Assembly: GCA_964397015.1 (NCBI GenBank)
Contig: CAYNHL010000003.1
Span: forward strand, 5,468 to 69,467
Direction: 5' to 3'
Source of the DNA: MADRE2 sp964397015
GTDB lineage: Bacteria > Desulfobacterota > Desulfobacteria > Desulfobacterales > Desulfobacteraceae
Length of the DNA: 64,000 nt
Numbering within the stretch: the first letter of the stretch is position 1; every line of letters begins with the position of its first letter. Made by a program: the position numbers and the translations under genes. Shown here piece by piece: positions 16,645-24,769 of the stretch. Under the pieces are notes generated by a model. It had not been told where the DNA came from, did no database searches, and worked only from the letters and a program-made list of their open reading frames with translations.

Positions 16645-16701
16645 GTCTTGAAAATAAGATTTTGTCTTGATTTTCAGACAAAAGCGTCTTGATATCAAGA
16701 C
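16645..16701. promoter_or_regulatory. Three palindromic sites, likely enhancer sites for an NtrC-type regulator
   Basis: Three related 16-mers: GTCTTGAAAATAAGAT (16645-16660), GTCTTGATTTTCAGAC (16664-16679) and the perfect palindrome GTCTTGATATCAAGAC (16686-16701). Start-to-start spacing is 19 and 22 bases, close to two helical turns. They lie about 75-130 bases upstream of the -24 box at 16570, the usual distance for enhancer-binding proteins. The most distal site overlaps the stop codon of the pseudo-receiver gene. Confidence 0.65.
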
Positions 16702-17069
16702 TCGTATTTGAGGATCATGGACAAGAGCATCTCCTGCAGAGGCGGCCATTCGTCATCCATACAGCAGATATGCCGGGGACACAGGCGGGTCGCTTCGGCA
16801 ATGGTGTCTTTGTCCCGGTTCGGCAGGATCAGCAGTACAGGGATGTCTTTTAAAAGATCCCGTGTTTTTGACAACTCTGTGAGTTCTTTTTTCTCTGCCG
16901 CCAGAATAACGGCCATGACCCTGTCCGTATGAAACCTGCGCAGGGCCTCTGAAAGCTGCCGGACAGACCTGAGCACATCAAGGCGCCGGGCAGGAACGAT
17001 GGATTCAATGATTGAAAGAATCTTCTCGTAATCCGTATCGGTTTTTTGGGAAAAATAATATAAAGTCAT
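16695..17069 (-). CDS. Degenerate receiver-like protein (pseudo-receiver)
   Basis: 124 residues with a receiver-like alternation of strands and helices (MTLYYFSQ..., MAVILAAEKKE, KDIPVLLILPNRD, CPRHICCMDDEW). The acidic pair after strand 1, the phosphoacceptor aspartate after strand 3 and the conserved lysine are missing, so normal phosphorylation is unlikely. It starts at ATG 17069 with a weak AGGG upstream. A sigma54-type promoter lies at 17181-17196, and the next gene downstream is cheW. A similar small receiver-like gene at 35361-35741 also follows a sigma54-type promoter next to an NtrC-type regulator. The fold assignment is inferred from pattern only. Confidence 0.65.
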   Translation of the reverse strand: MTLYYFSQKTDTDYEKILSIIESIVPARRLDVLRSVRQLSEALRRFHTDRVMAVILAAEKKELTELSKTRDLLKDIPVLLILPNRDKDTIAEATRLCPRHICCMDDEWPPLQEMLLSMILKYES

Positions 17070-17180
17070 GGCCCTGTGTTTCTTGTATTTAGGGTGCAGT
17101 CTGCCGGGGCACAGCAGGTATGGCTGCCGCAGATAGAATCTTCTTGTCCCGGTTTTGTCAAAGTCTTGTTTTAAGGCTTA

Positions 17181-17196
17181 TCCAAGATCCGTGCCA
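17181..17196 (-). promoter_or_regulatory. Candidate sigma54 promoter of the pseudo-receiver gene
   Basis: The minus strand reads TGGCACGGATCTTGGA, identical over 16 bases to the site before cheW. The -24 box is perfect, and the -12 box has G for C. It lies between the stop of the NtrC-type regulator gene (17207) and the pseudo-receiver start (17069), giving a leader of about 100 bases. Confidence 0.6.
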
Positions 17197-17206
17197 GCTG
17201 TAATTT

Positions 17207-18643
17207 TCAGGATGTGCGGGAAAGGTTGTATTTTTTCAGCCGTGCATACACCATGGCCCTTGACAGGCCGCAGATCCGGCACATGGATTTGATATCCCCG
17301 CCGGTGGCGGTTAAAAGGTGGGTAAAATAGTCTTTTTCACACTTTTCGATCATATCTTTCAGCAGGGGAACAGGAGCGCCGGGTTCCACACGGGGCGCAG
17401 CAAATTTCCCCGAAACCTTGTCTGTTGATGCAACAGGAGAAGGAGTTTTTTCAAAAGCCCCCCTGGCAAGGGCAATCCGGACCTGCCGGGGCAGGTGCAG
17501 GGGAAACAGCATGGGCTCAGCCTGGGCCATGGCAATGGCGCTGTCCAGCGCATGGACCAGTTCCCGTGTGTTGCCCGGCCAGCTGTAGGCCTGAAGAGCT
17601 TCCATGAAATCCGGGGAAAATCCTTTGACCGGAAGGGTGTACTTGTTACAGAGCCGTTCAATATAATGAAGGGCCTGCGCCTTGATATCGGATTTGCGGT
17701 TTTTCAGCGCCGGCAGTTCGAGGTTGACAGCTTTAAGGCGGAACAATAAATCAGGGCGAAAACTGTTTTGTGCGGCCATGGTATCCAGGTCCTTGTTGGT
17801 GGCGGCAATAAGCCTGAAATTGCTGTGAATTTCTTTTTTCCCACCCACAGGGCGGAACCTTCGTTCCTGGAGTACACGCAAAAAGGATGACTGGGCCGTT
17901 TGCGGAAGATCGCCGATTTCATCCAGGAAAAGGGTCCCCCCGTCGGCCAGCTGGACGATACCGGCCTGTTCTTTTGCCGCACCGGTAAAGGCCCCTTTCA
18001 CATGGCCGAACAGCATGCTTTCCACAAGGGTTTCTGTCATGATGCCGCAATCCACCACGACGAAATTGGCATTGTGGCGATGGCTGTTCTCATGGATTGC
18101 CCTTGCGAACAGTTCTTTTCCTGTCCCTGTTTCTCCCTGGATCAGGACATTGGCATCGGTGTTTGCGGCCCTGGCGGCGATTGACAGGGCGGCCTGGATT
18201 TCGCGGCTGTCACCGATAATATCTTTGCGTTTCATCATTACAGGCGTTCCGGCCTGGGATTTTTCCTCCCTGTACTGGAGTGCCCGGATCATCTGCAAAG
18301 AAATTTTCTGTAATGACAAAGGTTTTTCAAGATAATCCCATGCCCCGTTCCGGATTGCCTGTTCAGCTCCTTCAGGATCGGCAAACCCTGTCATCACGAT
18401 AACGATGGGTGGATCCGAAAGGGTCTGGACATCGGATAAAAAGTTCAAACCGCTGCCGTCCGGCAGCTGGACATCGAGAAACAGCAGGTCAAAGGTCTTT
18501 GTGGACAGCAGCTCATATCCCTGTTTCAAATCAGAGCTGGCAGACACCTGGTGCCCCATGGATTCAAACAGGCTTGTCAGGGTATATACAATACCGCTGT
18601 CATCGTCTATGACAAGGATGTCTGCCGGGGACATGTCTGTCAA
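17207..18643 (-). CDS. NtrC-family sigma54-dependent response regulator
   Basis: 478 residues. The receiver (7-120) has phosphoacceptor D57 in LFLDVQLPDGSG. The AAA+ domain (about 145-375) has Walker A GETGTGKE (170-177) and the sigma54-contacting loop GAFTGA (217-222). A C-terminal Fis-type helix-turn-helix follows (DIKSMCRICGLSRAMVYARLKKYNL). The protein should bind enhancer sites and activate sigma54 promoters when phosphorylated. It overlaps its kinase gene by four bases. Two sigma54-type promoters with identical sequence and a triple palindrome lie just downstream, in front of the pseudo-receiver and cheW genes, so these are the most likely targets. Confidence 0.93.
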   Translation of the reverse strand: MTDMSPADILVIDDDSGIVYTLTSLFESMGHQVSASSDLKQGYELLSTKTFDLLFLDVQLPDGSGLNFLSDVQTLSDPPIVIVMTGFADPEGAEQAIRNGAWDYLEKPLSLQKISLQMIRALQYREEKSQAGTPVMMKRKDIIGDSREIQAALSIAARAANTDANVLIQGETGTGKELFARAIHENSHRHNANFVVVDCGIMTETLVESMLFGHVKGAFTGAAKEQAGIVQLADGGTLFLDEIGDLPQTAQSSFLRVLQERRFRPVGGKKEIHSNFRLIAATNKDLDTMAAQNSFRPDLLFRLKAVNLELPALKNRKSDIKAQALHYIERLCNKYTLPVKGFSPDFMEALQAYSWPGNTRELVHALDSAIAMAQAEPMLFPLHLPRQVRIALARGAFEKTPSPVASTDKVSGKFAAPRVEPGAPVPLLKDMIEKCEKDYFTHLLTATGGDIKSMCRICGLSRAMVYARLKKYNLSRTS

Positions 18644-20214
18644 TTGAGCACTTCCTGTATGGTTTCGAGCAGCCGGCCCTTTGAAACCGGTTTGTGGAGC
18701 AGCTTTATGATACCGGACACGGTAAGTTCATCCGGGGTCATCTTTTTTTCATGGCCGGTCATCAGGACAATTGGAATGTCCGGCCTGATCTTGATGAATT
18801 TTCTGGCAAGATCCAAACCGGTCATGTCCGGCATGGTCATGTCCGTAATGACCAGGTCATACCGGTCCGGCTGGTGATAGAACGATTCGAGTGCCGCAGG
18901 ACTTTCAAAAAAAGAGGTTACATGATATCCGTTTCGTTCCAGCATTAGTTTGAGGGTCCTGGTAATGGCTGTTTCATCGTCAATTACCATGATGGTTTCA
19001 CTGCCGTTGACGACAGCTGGAATGTCCTCGTCTTTTTCCGATTGCGTCTCGCATTTAACCATGGGCATGAATACCGTAAAGGTGCTGCCCTTGCCCGGTG
19101 TGCTGTCCACTAGGATATCCCCGTTCAGGGTGGCGATCAGTCCCTTGACAATAGAAAGACCAAGTCCTGTTCCCTTTTGTTTCTCCTTGGTCGTAAAATA
19201 GGGATTGAAAATATCTTGGACAACATCGGGATGCATGCCGATACCGGTATCGGTAACTGTCAAACAGGCATAATGCCCGGGTTCAAGGGTAGGAGAGGGT
19301 GTATCTTCAGGTTCCAGGGTGACTGGTGAAAGGCTGATGGTCAAAAAACCGCCGGTTTCTTCCATGGCATGGAAAGCGTTGACGATCAGGTTGAGCATTA
19401 TCTGGTGAATCTGTGCAGGATCAGCCTGTACAGGTCCGCAGTCCCTGGATATCTTCTGCACAATCCGGATAGTGGACGGCAGCGTGGCTTTGGACAGCTT
19501 GATTATTTCCTTGATCAATGACTGGATATCCACCGGTACCCGGGTGTTGGAATAGCTCTGGCGGCTGATGGTCAGAATCTGCCTGACCAGGTCCTTGGCC
19601 CGGTTGGCGGCCTTGTGGATTTCCTTCAGGTGCAAAGCGCCTTCAGGTACGACCATGTCGCTTTCCATCAGAAGTTCGGTCAATCCCATGATGGGAAAGA
19701 GTATGTTGTTGAAATCATGGGCCACGCCTCCGGCCAGGATTCCTATGGCTTCAAGTTTCTGGGCCTGGAGGAGTTCGGACTCCATGCGCTTTTTGTCAGT
19801 CAGATCTTCAATGATACAGGTTGTGCCCTGAAATCTGCCGGATGCATCGAGCAGCGGGGAGGCATGCATGACCACGGTTTTCTTTTTTTTATCAGGATGC
19901 CGGATTATGCAGTTGATCCCGGACACAGGTTTCAGGGAGTTTTTGACTGCATTGAACGGCAGCTCTTTTTCCGGAAAGGGCCGGTCGTCAAGCGTGGTTA
20001 TCTCAAGGTTTGTTTCTTTGGTAAATGACGGAAGGGGGCTGTTTGTTTCAATACCCAGGATTTTTCGTGCTGCGGCATTTGCCTGTATGATATTTCCGGA
20101 CATGTCTGTTCTGGTTATCCCGACCGGGCAAAGGTGCATGACCTGGTCAATAAATTCATTTTCCGGGAATTCATTTTCCGGTTCTATCTGTGTATCGCTG
20201 GTATCTGTATTCAT
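18640..20214 (-). CDS. Hybrid sensor histidine kinase (PAS-HisKA-HATPase-REC)
   Basis: 524 residues from ATG 20214; a TTG at 20292 in the same frame is possible but adds unrelated basic sequence. There is a PAS domain at about 22-145, H-box H166 in GGVAHDFNNILFPIMG, an ATPase domain with MLNLIVNAFHAMEE, DTGIGM and GTGLGLS, and a C-terminal receiver with D458 in VITDMTMPDMTG. There is no membrane segment, so the signal is cytoplasmic. It overlaps the NtrC-type regulator gene by four bases, making them a likely cognate pair controlling the sigma54-type promoters in front of the chemosensory cluster. Confidence 0.9.
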   Translation of the reverse strand: MNTDTSDTQIEPENEFPENEFIDQVMHLCPVGITRTDMSGNIIQANAAARKILGIETNSPLPSFTKETNLEITTLDDRPFPEKELPFNAVKNSLKPVSGINCIIRHPDKKKKTVVMHASPLLDASGRFQGTTCIIEDLTDKKRMESELLQAQKLEAIGILAGGVAHDFNNILFPIMGLTELLMESDMVVPEGALHLKEIHKAANRAKDLVRQILTISRQSYSNTRVPVDIQSLIKEIIKLSKATLPSTIRIVQKISRDCGPVQADPAQIHQIMLNLIVNAFHAMEETGGFLTISLSPVTLEPEDTPSPTLEPGHYACLTVTDTGIGMHPDVVQDIFNPYFTTKEKQKGTGLGLSIVKGLIATLNGDILVDSTPGKGSTFTVFMPMVKCETQSEKDEDIPAVVNGSETIMVIDDETAITRTLKLMLERNGYHVTSFFESPAALESFYHQPDRYDLVITDMTMPDMTGLDLARKFIKIRPDIPIVLMTGHEKKMTPDELTVSGIIKLLHKPVSKGRLLETIQEVLN

Positions 20215-20561
20215 CGCGTCATTACCGGTACATAAAACGCCGGCCCGTCGCCCCCGAATCCTTGATGCAAAGACCTGGTGCCGTTTGGTCAATACCGGTC
20301 CGCATGTATATTTTCGTTTATGTTAAAGATACAGAACGCGATAATTATGATGGGTTCGCAAAGAGAAGTCAATAAAAAAAATACAAGGCAACCAGGGCAG
20401 TCGCATGTAAAATTTTTACAGGGGGAGTTTTGTTGCCTCTGTCCTAATAAAACTGCCGCGGCCGTGTTACAGTGGCACCCTGGAATCCTCACAGGGTGTC
20501 ACCGGAACACAACGGCATTTGTCAAAGGGGCTGGTGATCACTTTTTACGGATCATGTCCGT
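20215..20561. other. Intergenic region between DUF4168 gene and the hybrid kinase gene
   Basis: About 347 bases without a convincing gene. It contains a near-perfect palindrome TGTAAAATTTTTACA at 20406-20420, about 190 bases before the kinase start, possibly a regulatory site. It also holds an inverted repeat, TGGCACCCTG and CAGGGTGTCA, at 20471-20498, which could end transcription of the DUF4168 genes although no T-run follows. No clear -35/-10 pair or sigma54 motif was seen. Confidence 0.4.
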
Positions 20562-21002
20562 CTAAGGTGCTTCCATGACCAGGTTCTGGAATCGCTCGTT
20601 TAATTCATTGTTTATCCTGGTCTGGCTCATAATGCTGTTATAGGTATCAAAGTCCAGTCCCGCAGATTCAATCGCCTCGGCCATTTTCAGGTTGGCCTCC
20701 TGCTGCAGTTGCTGTTTTTCGTCGGCATCCAGGGGCTGCTGGATGTCCTGCTGAAGCTTGCGGTTGATTTCCTGGATCTGGTTATAAGCAACAGCCGCTT
20801 TTTTCAGTTGGGCCTCACCGATTGGAGGCGGAGTTTCAGGTGTTTGCGGGAGCCCTGGCATAGATTCCTCCTGCGTGGGCGGCGGGGTCGGCACTGTCAT
20901 GTCCTGACCGTCGCCGTTCTGGCTGGAGTCACATCCTGCCAGGACAAGGCCTGCAAAGAAAATGAGCATTACAGCGCAGCGCGCTGCAGATAAGGGATTC
21001 AT
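20562..21002 (-). CDS. DUF4168 lipoprotein
   Basis: 146 residues. The N-terminus is a lipoprotein signal peptide with lipobox LVLAGC (cysteine at about residue 24). A low-complexity linker rich in proline, threonine and glutamine follows, then a helical DUF4168-like domain (about 62-140: LKKAAVAYNQIQEINRKLQQD ... ANLKMAEAIESAGLDFDTYNSI). The ATG has AAAGGATCG upstream. The domain has no known biochemical function. It lies 27 bases downstream of a second, secreted DUF4168 gene and is clearly its paralogue. Confidence 0.85.
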   Translation of the reverse strand: MNPLSAARCAVMLIFFAGLVLAGCDSSQNGDGQDMTVPTPPPTQEESMPGLPQTPETPPPIGEAQLKKAAVAYNQIQEINRKLQQDIQQPLDADEKQQLQQEANLKMAEAIESAGLDFDTYNSIMSQTRINNELNERFQNLVMEAP

Positions 21003-21029
21003 TGTCGATCCTTTCTTTTGTCTTTTATT

Positions 21030-21434
21030 TTACTGCATGGTCTGAACTTTTTCCATAAACCGTTTGCGTGTGCTGTCATCGGATTGAACCTGGGCAATGA
21101 TGCGGTTGTATGTTTCCACATCAAGGCCGATATTCTCGACCGCCGTGACCATTTTTTTGTTTGCCTGGTTCTGAAGTTCCAGTCTTTTGTCCTGGCTTTC
21201 GACATCCTGGATGTCCTGCTGGAATTCCTGGCTTATCTGGACCACGGTAGAGTAGGCCGAGGCAGCTCTTTCAAGCTCTACATCGCTGAAATCCTGCTGT
21301 GCTCCGGGAGCGCCTTCAGCCTCCTGGCCTGAACCTGCATCCTGTGCCATGGCCGGAACGTTCATGATCAGTAAAAAAACGGCAACTGCTACAGTGGCTG
21401 CCAAAGATAATGATTTGAAATACGCGGTGTGCAT
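21030..21434 (-). CDS. Secreted DUF4168 protein
   Basis: 134 residues with a cleavable signal peptide (about 1-30, ending VPAMAQ), a short glycine/glutamate linker and a DUF4168 helical domain (LERAASAYSTVVQISQEFQQDIQD ... NKKMVTAVENIGLDVETYNRIIAQVQ). The function is unknown; related proteins occur in the periplasm of many proteobacteria. GGAGAAACA precedes the ATG. A sigma54-type promoter (21518-21533) lies about 85 bases upstream, and a divergent kinase/NtrC-type pair begins at 21672, suggesting that this secreted pair is the output of that regulatory system. Confidence 0.85.
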   Translation of the reverse strand: MHTAYFKSLSLAATVAVAVFLLIMNVPAMAQDAGSGQEAEGAPGAQQDFSDVELERAASAYSTVVQISQEFQQDIQDVESQDKRLELQNQANKKMVTAVENIGLDVETYNRIIAQVQSDDSTRKRFMEKVQTMQ

Positions 21435-21517
21435 TGTTTCTCCTTTCGTTGTTGCATTTGTGCCGACATTTGTGCATCGGCTGTTTTAACCTTGTGTTCA
21501 ACTTGACAACATAATAG

Positions 21518-21533
21518 AGCAGGGTTTGTGCCA
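21518..21533 (-). promoter_or_regulatory. Candidate sigma54 promoter of the DUF4168 genes
   Basis: The minus strand reads TGGCACAAACCCTGCT: perfect TGGCAC, GG and GC separated by exactly ten bases, and one mismatch in the -12 box (CTGCT for TTGCT). Transcription would start near 21505, leaving a leader of about 70 bases before 21434. Confidence 0.75.
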
Positions 21534-21632
21534 GAAAGTTTTAATGACTGATTATTCTTCTATATATTTGAATTTAAAGAGAAAATTTTTTTGCAGACCC
21601 TGTTTCCAGCCCGGCGGGGTGTTGTATCTAAA

Positions 21633-21659
21633 TGACACATGTGCTAAATATGTGTGTCA
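21633..21659. promoter_or_regulatory. Inverted repeat in the DUF4168 / kinase divergent region
   Basis: TGACACA (21633-21639) and TGTGTCA (21653-21659) form perfect seven-base arms with 13 bases between them. The site lies 100 bases upstream of the -24 box of the DUF4168 promoter and directly before the ribosome-binding site of the divergent kinase gene. It could be an enhancer site for the NtrC-type protein encoded at 23156-24607 and also allow autoregulation. Confidence 0.55.
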
Positions 21660-21671
21660 AAAGGAGGATCG

Positions 21672-23159
21672 ATGAAGAGTTTGAATCTGTTTCCCGAATC
21701 GCTTAGCTTCCGGGTAACCCTGCTGATATACATGGTGGCCCCTTTGACGGCCGCGGTCGTCATTTTCGGATACCTGTCTTTAAGTTCCATTGAAAAGCAG
21801 GTGGAAAAACAGATGCAGACAGACCTTGAGCTGGTGGCAAGGGCGGTGCAGCTACCCTTGAGTTACGCCCTGGAAAAAAAACGCATGGGAAGTATTCAAC
21901 AGGCTCTCGAGTCTGTCTTTGCCATCGGTCGAGTTTACAGTGCCTATGTTTATGACAGGAAAGGCAAAGAGATCGTACGTCTTGGCCGGGCTGCTCCTGA
22001 ACCTGGACAGGAGCGGCTGACCGAACTGGCGGCAGATGGACAGAGCCGCGGGGAATATGGCAAAATGGCGGACCGTCAGGTTTTTTCGTATTTTGTACCC
22101 CTTACCGGGACCGGAGGACAGATTAACGGATTGCTCCAGTTGACAAGAAAAGAAAGTGAATTCAGCCGGAGCCTTCATGCTATCAGGATCAAGGGAATCA
22201 TCATTTTCAGCGGCCTGCTGGTGCTGTTGTCCGGTGTTATTTTATATGGTCATCATCGTGCACTCGGCCGGCATCTTGGCCGGCTCAACGAGAGCATGAC
22301 CCGTATTGCCGAAGGGGACCGGTATCACCGGTTTGATTTTCGAGGGCCAAGGGAAATAATAGGTATTGGTAAAACTTTTAACAATATGCTCAACAGTATA
22401 GATAAAGCTGAAAATACCATAAAGGTTCATCGACAAAACCAGGATGCCCTGGAAAGGGAACTTCGCCAGGCAGAGAAGCTCGCAGCTCTCGGGCGTCTTG
22501 CCGCCGGCACGGCCCATGAGCTCGGGACGCCTTTGAGTGTTATCGACGGCAGGGCCCAGCGTGCCCTTCGGGATAAGGAAATTTCCGCCCGGCAGCAGCA
22601 GGCCATGGAATCCATCCGGGATGAGGTCGGCCGGATGGAATATATTATCCGCCAGCTTCTGGATTTCAGCCGCCGCAACCCGTTGCGGTGTTCGGATGCT
22701 GATCCAGGCAGTATTTTAACGTCCGCTGTAATGGCAGTCCAGGAAGAGGCCCAGGCCGAAGGGGCTGTTGTTTCGTGTTCAGGCCCGAAAAATCCGGGGC
22801 AGGTCAGGCTCGATACCCTGAGGACCCAGCAGGCGCTTGTCAATCTTCTGCGCAATGCCATCCAGTCAACTCCCAATGCACAGGTACAACTGTCCTGGTA
22901 CCGGCAGGACAATATGATCTGTTTCAGTGTGTCTGACAATGGCCCGGGAATCGAGCAAAAAGACCGTTCAAAAGTGTTTGAACCTTTTTATACCACAAAA
23001 TCCGTGGGCCGGGGAACAGGCCTGGGTCTGTCAGTAGTGCATGCGGTTGCCCAGGCCCATAACGGGTGGGTTACCATAGATGAAAGTCCTGCAGGAGGAG
23101 CCTGTTTTATGTTTTGCGTGCCTTCCGGACCGGACAGTTTGTCAAAGGAGGATGCATGA
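21672..23159 (+). CDS. Membrane-bound sensor histidine kinase with HAMP domain
   Basis: 495 residues from ATG 21672, preceded by AAGGAGGATCG. TM1 is at about 16-38, a periplasmic sensor of about 130 residues follows, TM2 is at 172-194, and HAMP at 195-250. The kinase core has H282 in GTAHELGTPLSVIDGRA, the ATPase N-box LVNLLRNAIQSTP, DNGPGIE and GTGLGLSVVHA. This organisation resembles ZraS/HydH-type kinases that sense periplasmic conditions. The stop overlaps the ATG of the NtrC-type regulator gene (ATGA), so the pair is co-translated. The divergent DUF4168 genes with their sigma54-type promoter are the likely targets. Confidence 0.92.
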   Translation: MKSLNLFPESLSFRVTLLIYMVAPLTAAVVIFGYLSLSSIEKQVEKQMQTDLELVARAVQLPLSYALEKKRMGSIQQALESVFAIGRVYSAYVYDRKGKEIVRLGRAAPEPGQERLTELAADGQSRGEYGKMADRQVFSYFVPLTGTGGQINGLLQLTRKESEFSRSLHAIRIKGIIIFSGLLVLLSGVILYGHHRALGRHLGRLNESMTRIAEGDRYHRFDFRGPREIIGIGKTFNNMLNSIDKAENTIKVHRQNQDALERELRQAEKLAALGRLAAGTAHELGTPLSVIDGRAQRALRDKEISARQQQAMESIRDEVGRMEYIIRQLLDFSRRNPLRCSDADPGSILTSAVMAVQEEAQAEGAVVSCSGPKNPGQVRLDTLRTQQALVNLLRNAIQSTPNAQVQLSWYRQDNMICFSVSDNGPGIEQKDRSKVFEPFYTTKSVGRGTGLGLSVVHAVAQAHNGWVTIDESPAGGACFMFCVPSGPDSLSKEDA

Positions 23160-24607
23160 CCAGGGAAGAAATGGCCGGCGGTACGGTATGGATCGTTGAA
23201 GATGACAGGGCTCTTGGAACACTGCTGGTCGAAGAGGTTCGGGATGCAGGGCTGGACGGATACTGGAAATCATCTGCCGAAGAGGCTGTGCAGGCTATGG
23301 ATACGCAGTGGCCCGACCTTATTGTATGCGATTTACGTCTGCCGGGAATGGACGGCCTGACGTTTCTCAAAAAAATTATCAGTACCGTACCGGATACCCC
23401 GCCAGGATTTTTGATCATCACGGCTTTTGGGACCATTCCCAAGGCAGTGGAAGCCCTGAAGGCCGGTGCGGATGATTTTCTGACCAAACCTTTGGATCTC
23501 GAGCATTTCATGCTGCGGGTCACCCGGATACTGGAAAAAAACCGTCTCAGGGATATGGTTTCCCAGATGCGCGGCCTGCTGAAGTCGGACAGTTTTCACG
23601 ATATGTACGGTAACAGCCGGGTCATGTGTCTTTTGTTCGAACAGATCCGGCAGGTGGCCAAGGCCAGCGGGCCGGTTTTGATTACAGGTGAGAGCGGTAC
23701 CGGAAAAGAGCTGGTGGCCCGGGCTATTCACATGGAAAGCGCCAGGGCCGAAGGCCCTTTTCTGCCGGTGAACTGTGCCGGCGTGCCGGCGCACCTGCTT
23801 GAGAGCGAATTTTTCGGCCATGCCGAAGGCGCCTTTACAGGGGCCCGGTCACATAGGAACGGTCTTTTTGATGAAGCCCAAGGCGGGTCTCTGCTGCTGG
23901 ATGAAATATCTGAAATGCCGGTTTCCCTTCAGGCCAAGCTGTTGCGGATTCTCCAGGACGGCCGGCTTCGGCGGGTTGGTGAAAACCGGGAACACAGTGT
24001 CGATGTCAGGGTCCTGGCAGCTACCCACCGGGATATGGACAAGGCGGTCAAGTCACAGAGTTTCAGGGAAGACCTGTTTTTCCGCCTGGAGGCATTTACC
24101 CTGCAGGTTCCACCGCTTCGGGAACGGGGGGACGATATTGAGCTGCTGGCCGCCAGGTTCATGCAGCAGTTTGCCCTGGGGCTCGGAAAAACAGTGAAGG
24201 GTTTCAGCAGCCGGGCCATGGCACTGCTTTGCCAATATCCTTTTCCCGGGAATGTCCGCGAGCTCAGCAATGCAGTGGAACGGGCCGTCACATTTACGAC
24301 ACAGTCTCAAATCCGTGCTGCACACCTGCCCGCCCGCATCAGAAAGTTTCAATCAGATTCACTTTTGAACGATGCTTTGTCTCCTGTTTCAAAGACAGTC
24401 CGTTCCGATGAGCCGCTGTTGTCTCTTGCCCAGGTGGAGGCCCGGTATATCCATCACGTGTTGAAAAAAACAGATGGAAACAAACGAAAAGCAGCCTCTA
24501 TCCTGGGGATTGGACGCAGAACGCTGTATCGCAGGCTGGAAGAATCTCTCAGATTTTCACAAGACAATGCCGGTAATGCAGAGACCGGTGTATCGACGTC
24601 ATCTTAA
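23156..24607 (+). CDS. NtrC-family sigma54-dependent response regulator (ZraR/AtoC-like)
   Basis: 483 residues from ATG 23156 with AAAGGAGGATGC in front. The receiver has phosphoacceptor D59 in VCDLRLPGMDG. The AAA+ domain carries GESGTGKE (178-185) and GAFTGA (225-230), so sigma54 contact should be intact. The C-terminal Fis-type helix-turn-helix is KRKAASILGIGRRTLYRRLEE. It overlaps the kinase stop by four bases. The inverted repeat at 21633-21659 and sigma54-type promoter at 21518-21533 are the nearest plausible targets. Confidence 0.93.
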   Translation: MTREEMAGGTVWIVEDDRALGTLLVEEVRDAGLDGYWKSSAEEAVQAMDTQWPDLIVCDLRLPGMDGLTFLKKIISTVPDTPPGFLIITAFGTIPKAVEALKAGADDFLTKPLDLEHFMLRVTRILEKNRLRDMVSQMRGLLKSDSFHDMYGNSRVMCLLFEQIRQVAKASGPVLITGESGTGKELVARAIHMESARAEGPFLPVNCAGVPAHLLESEFFGHAEGAFTGARSHRNGLFDEAQGGSLLLDEISEMPVSLQAKLLRILQDGRLRRVGENREHSVDVRVLAATHRDMDKAVKSQSFREDLFFRLEAFTLQVPPLRERGDDIELLAARFMQQFALGLGKTVKGFSSRAMALLCQYPFPGNVRELSNAVERAVTFTTQSQIRAAHLPARIRKFQSDSLLNDALSPVSKTVRSDEPLLSLAQVEARYIHHVLKKTDGNKRKAASILGIGRRTLYRRLEESLRFSQDNAGNAETGVSTSS

Positions 24608-24669
24608 CCGTAACCTTGAAAAATATTAAAATTTAACTTGACACAGGCGCTTTGATATGAGATATTTCT

Positions 24670-24688
24670 TGTACAAAATATTTATACA
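24670..24688. promoter_or_regulatory. Imperfect palindrome upstream of the small membrane protein gene
   Basis: TGTACAAAATATTTATACA pairs at seven of nine positions. It lies about 80 bases upstream of the gene at 24770. A possible -35 box TTGACA occurs at about 24638, and TATAAT at about 24745. A role as operator is inferred only from symmetry. Confidence 0.3.
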
Positions 24689-24769
24689 GGCAATATTTTG
24701 GTGCAATGCAGCTTGCTGGATGCAGGCTGTCAATAAAGCACATGATATAATTTAAATGAGGAGGAACTT

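Noticed and set aside
17163..17178. GTCTTGTTTTAAGGCT as a further regulator site
   Set aside because: It matches only part of the GTCTTGA palindrome and lies downstream of the -12 element rather than upstream.
20406..20420. TGTAAAATTTTTACA palindrome as an enhancer site for the hybrid kinase gene
   Set aside because: AT-rich palindromes of this size occur by chance, there is only one copy, and no promoter motif was found downstream; kept only as a note in the intergenic entry.
21450..21466. Second GGCAC motif close to the DUF4168 start
   Set aside because: The GG is not followed by GC at ten bases; the element at 21518-21533 fits much better.
24699..24720. TGGTGC...TTGCT before the small membrane protein as a sigma54 promoter
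   Set aside because: The spacing between the boxes is wrong (no GG-N10-GC).
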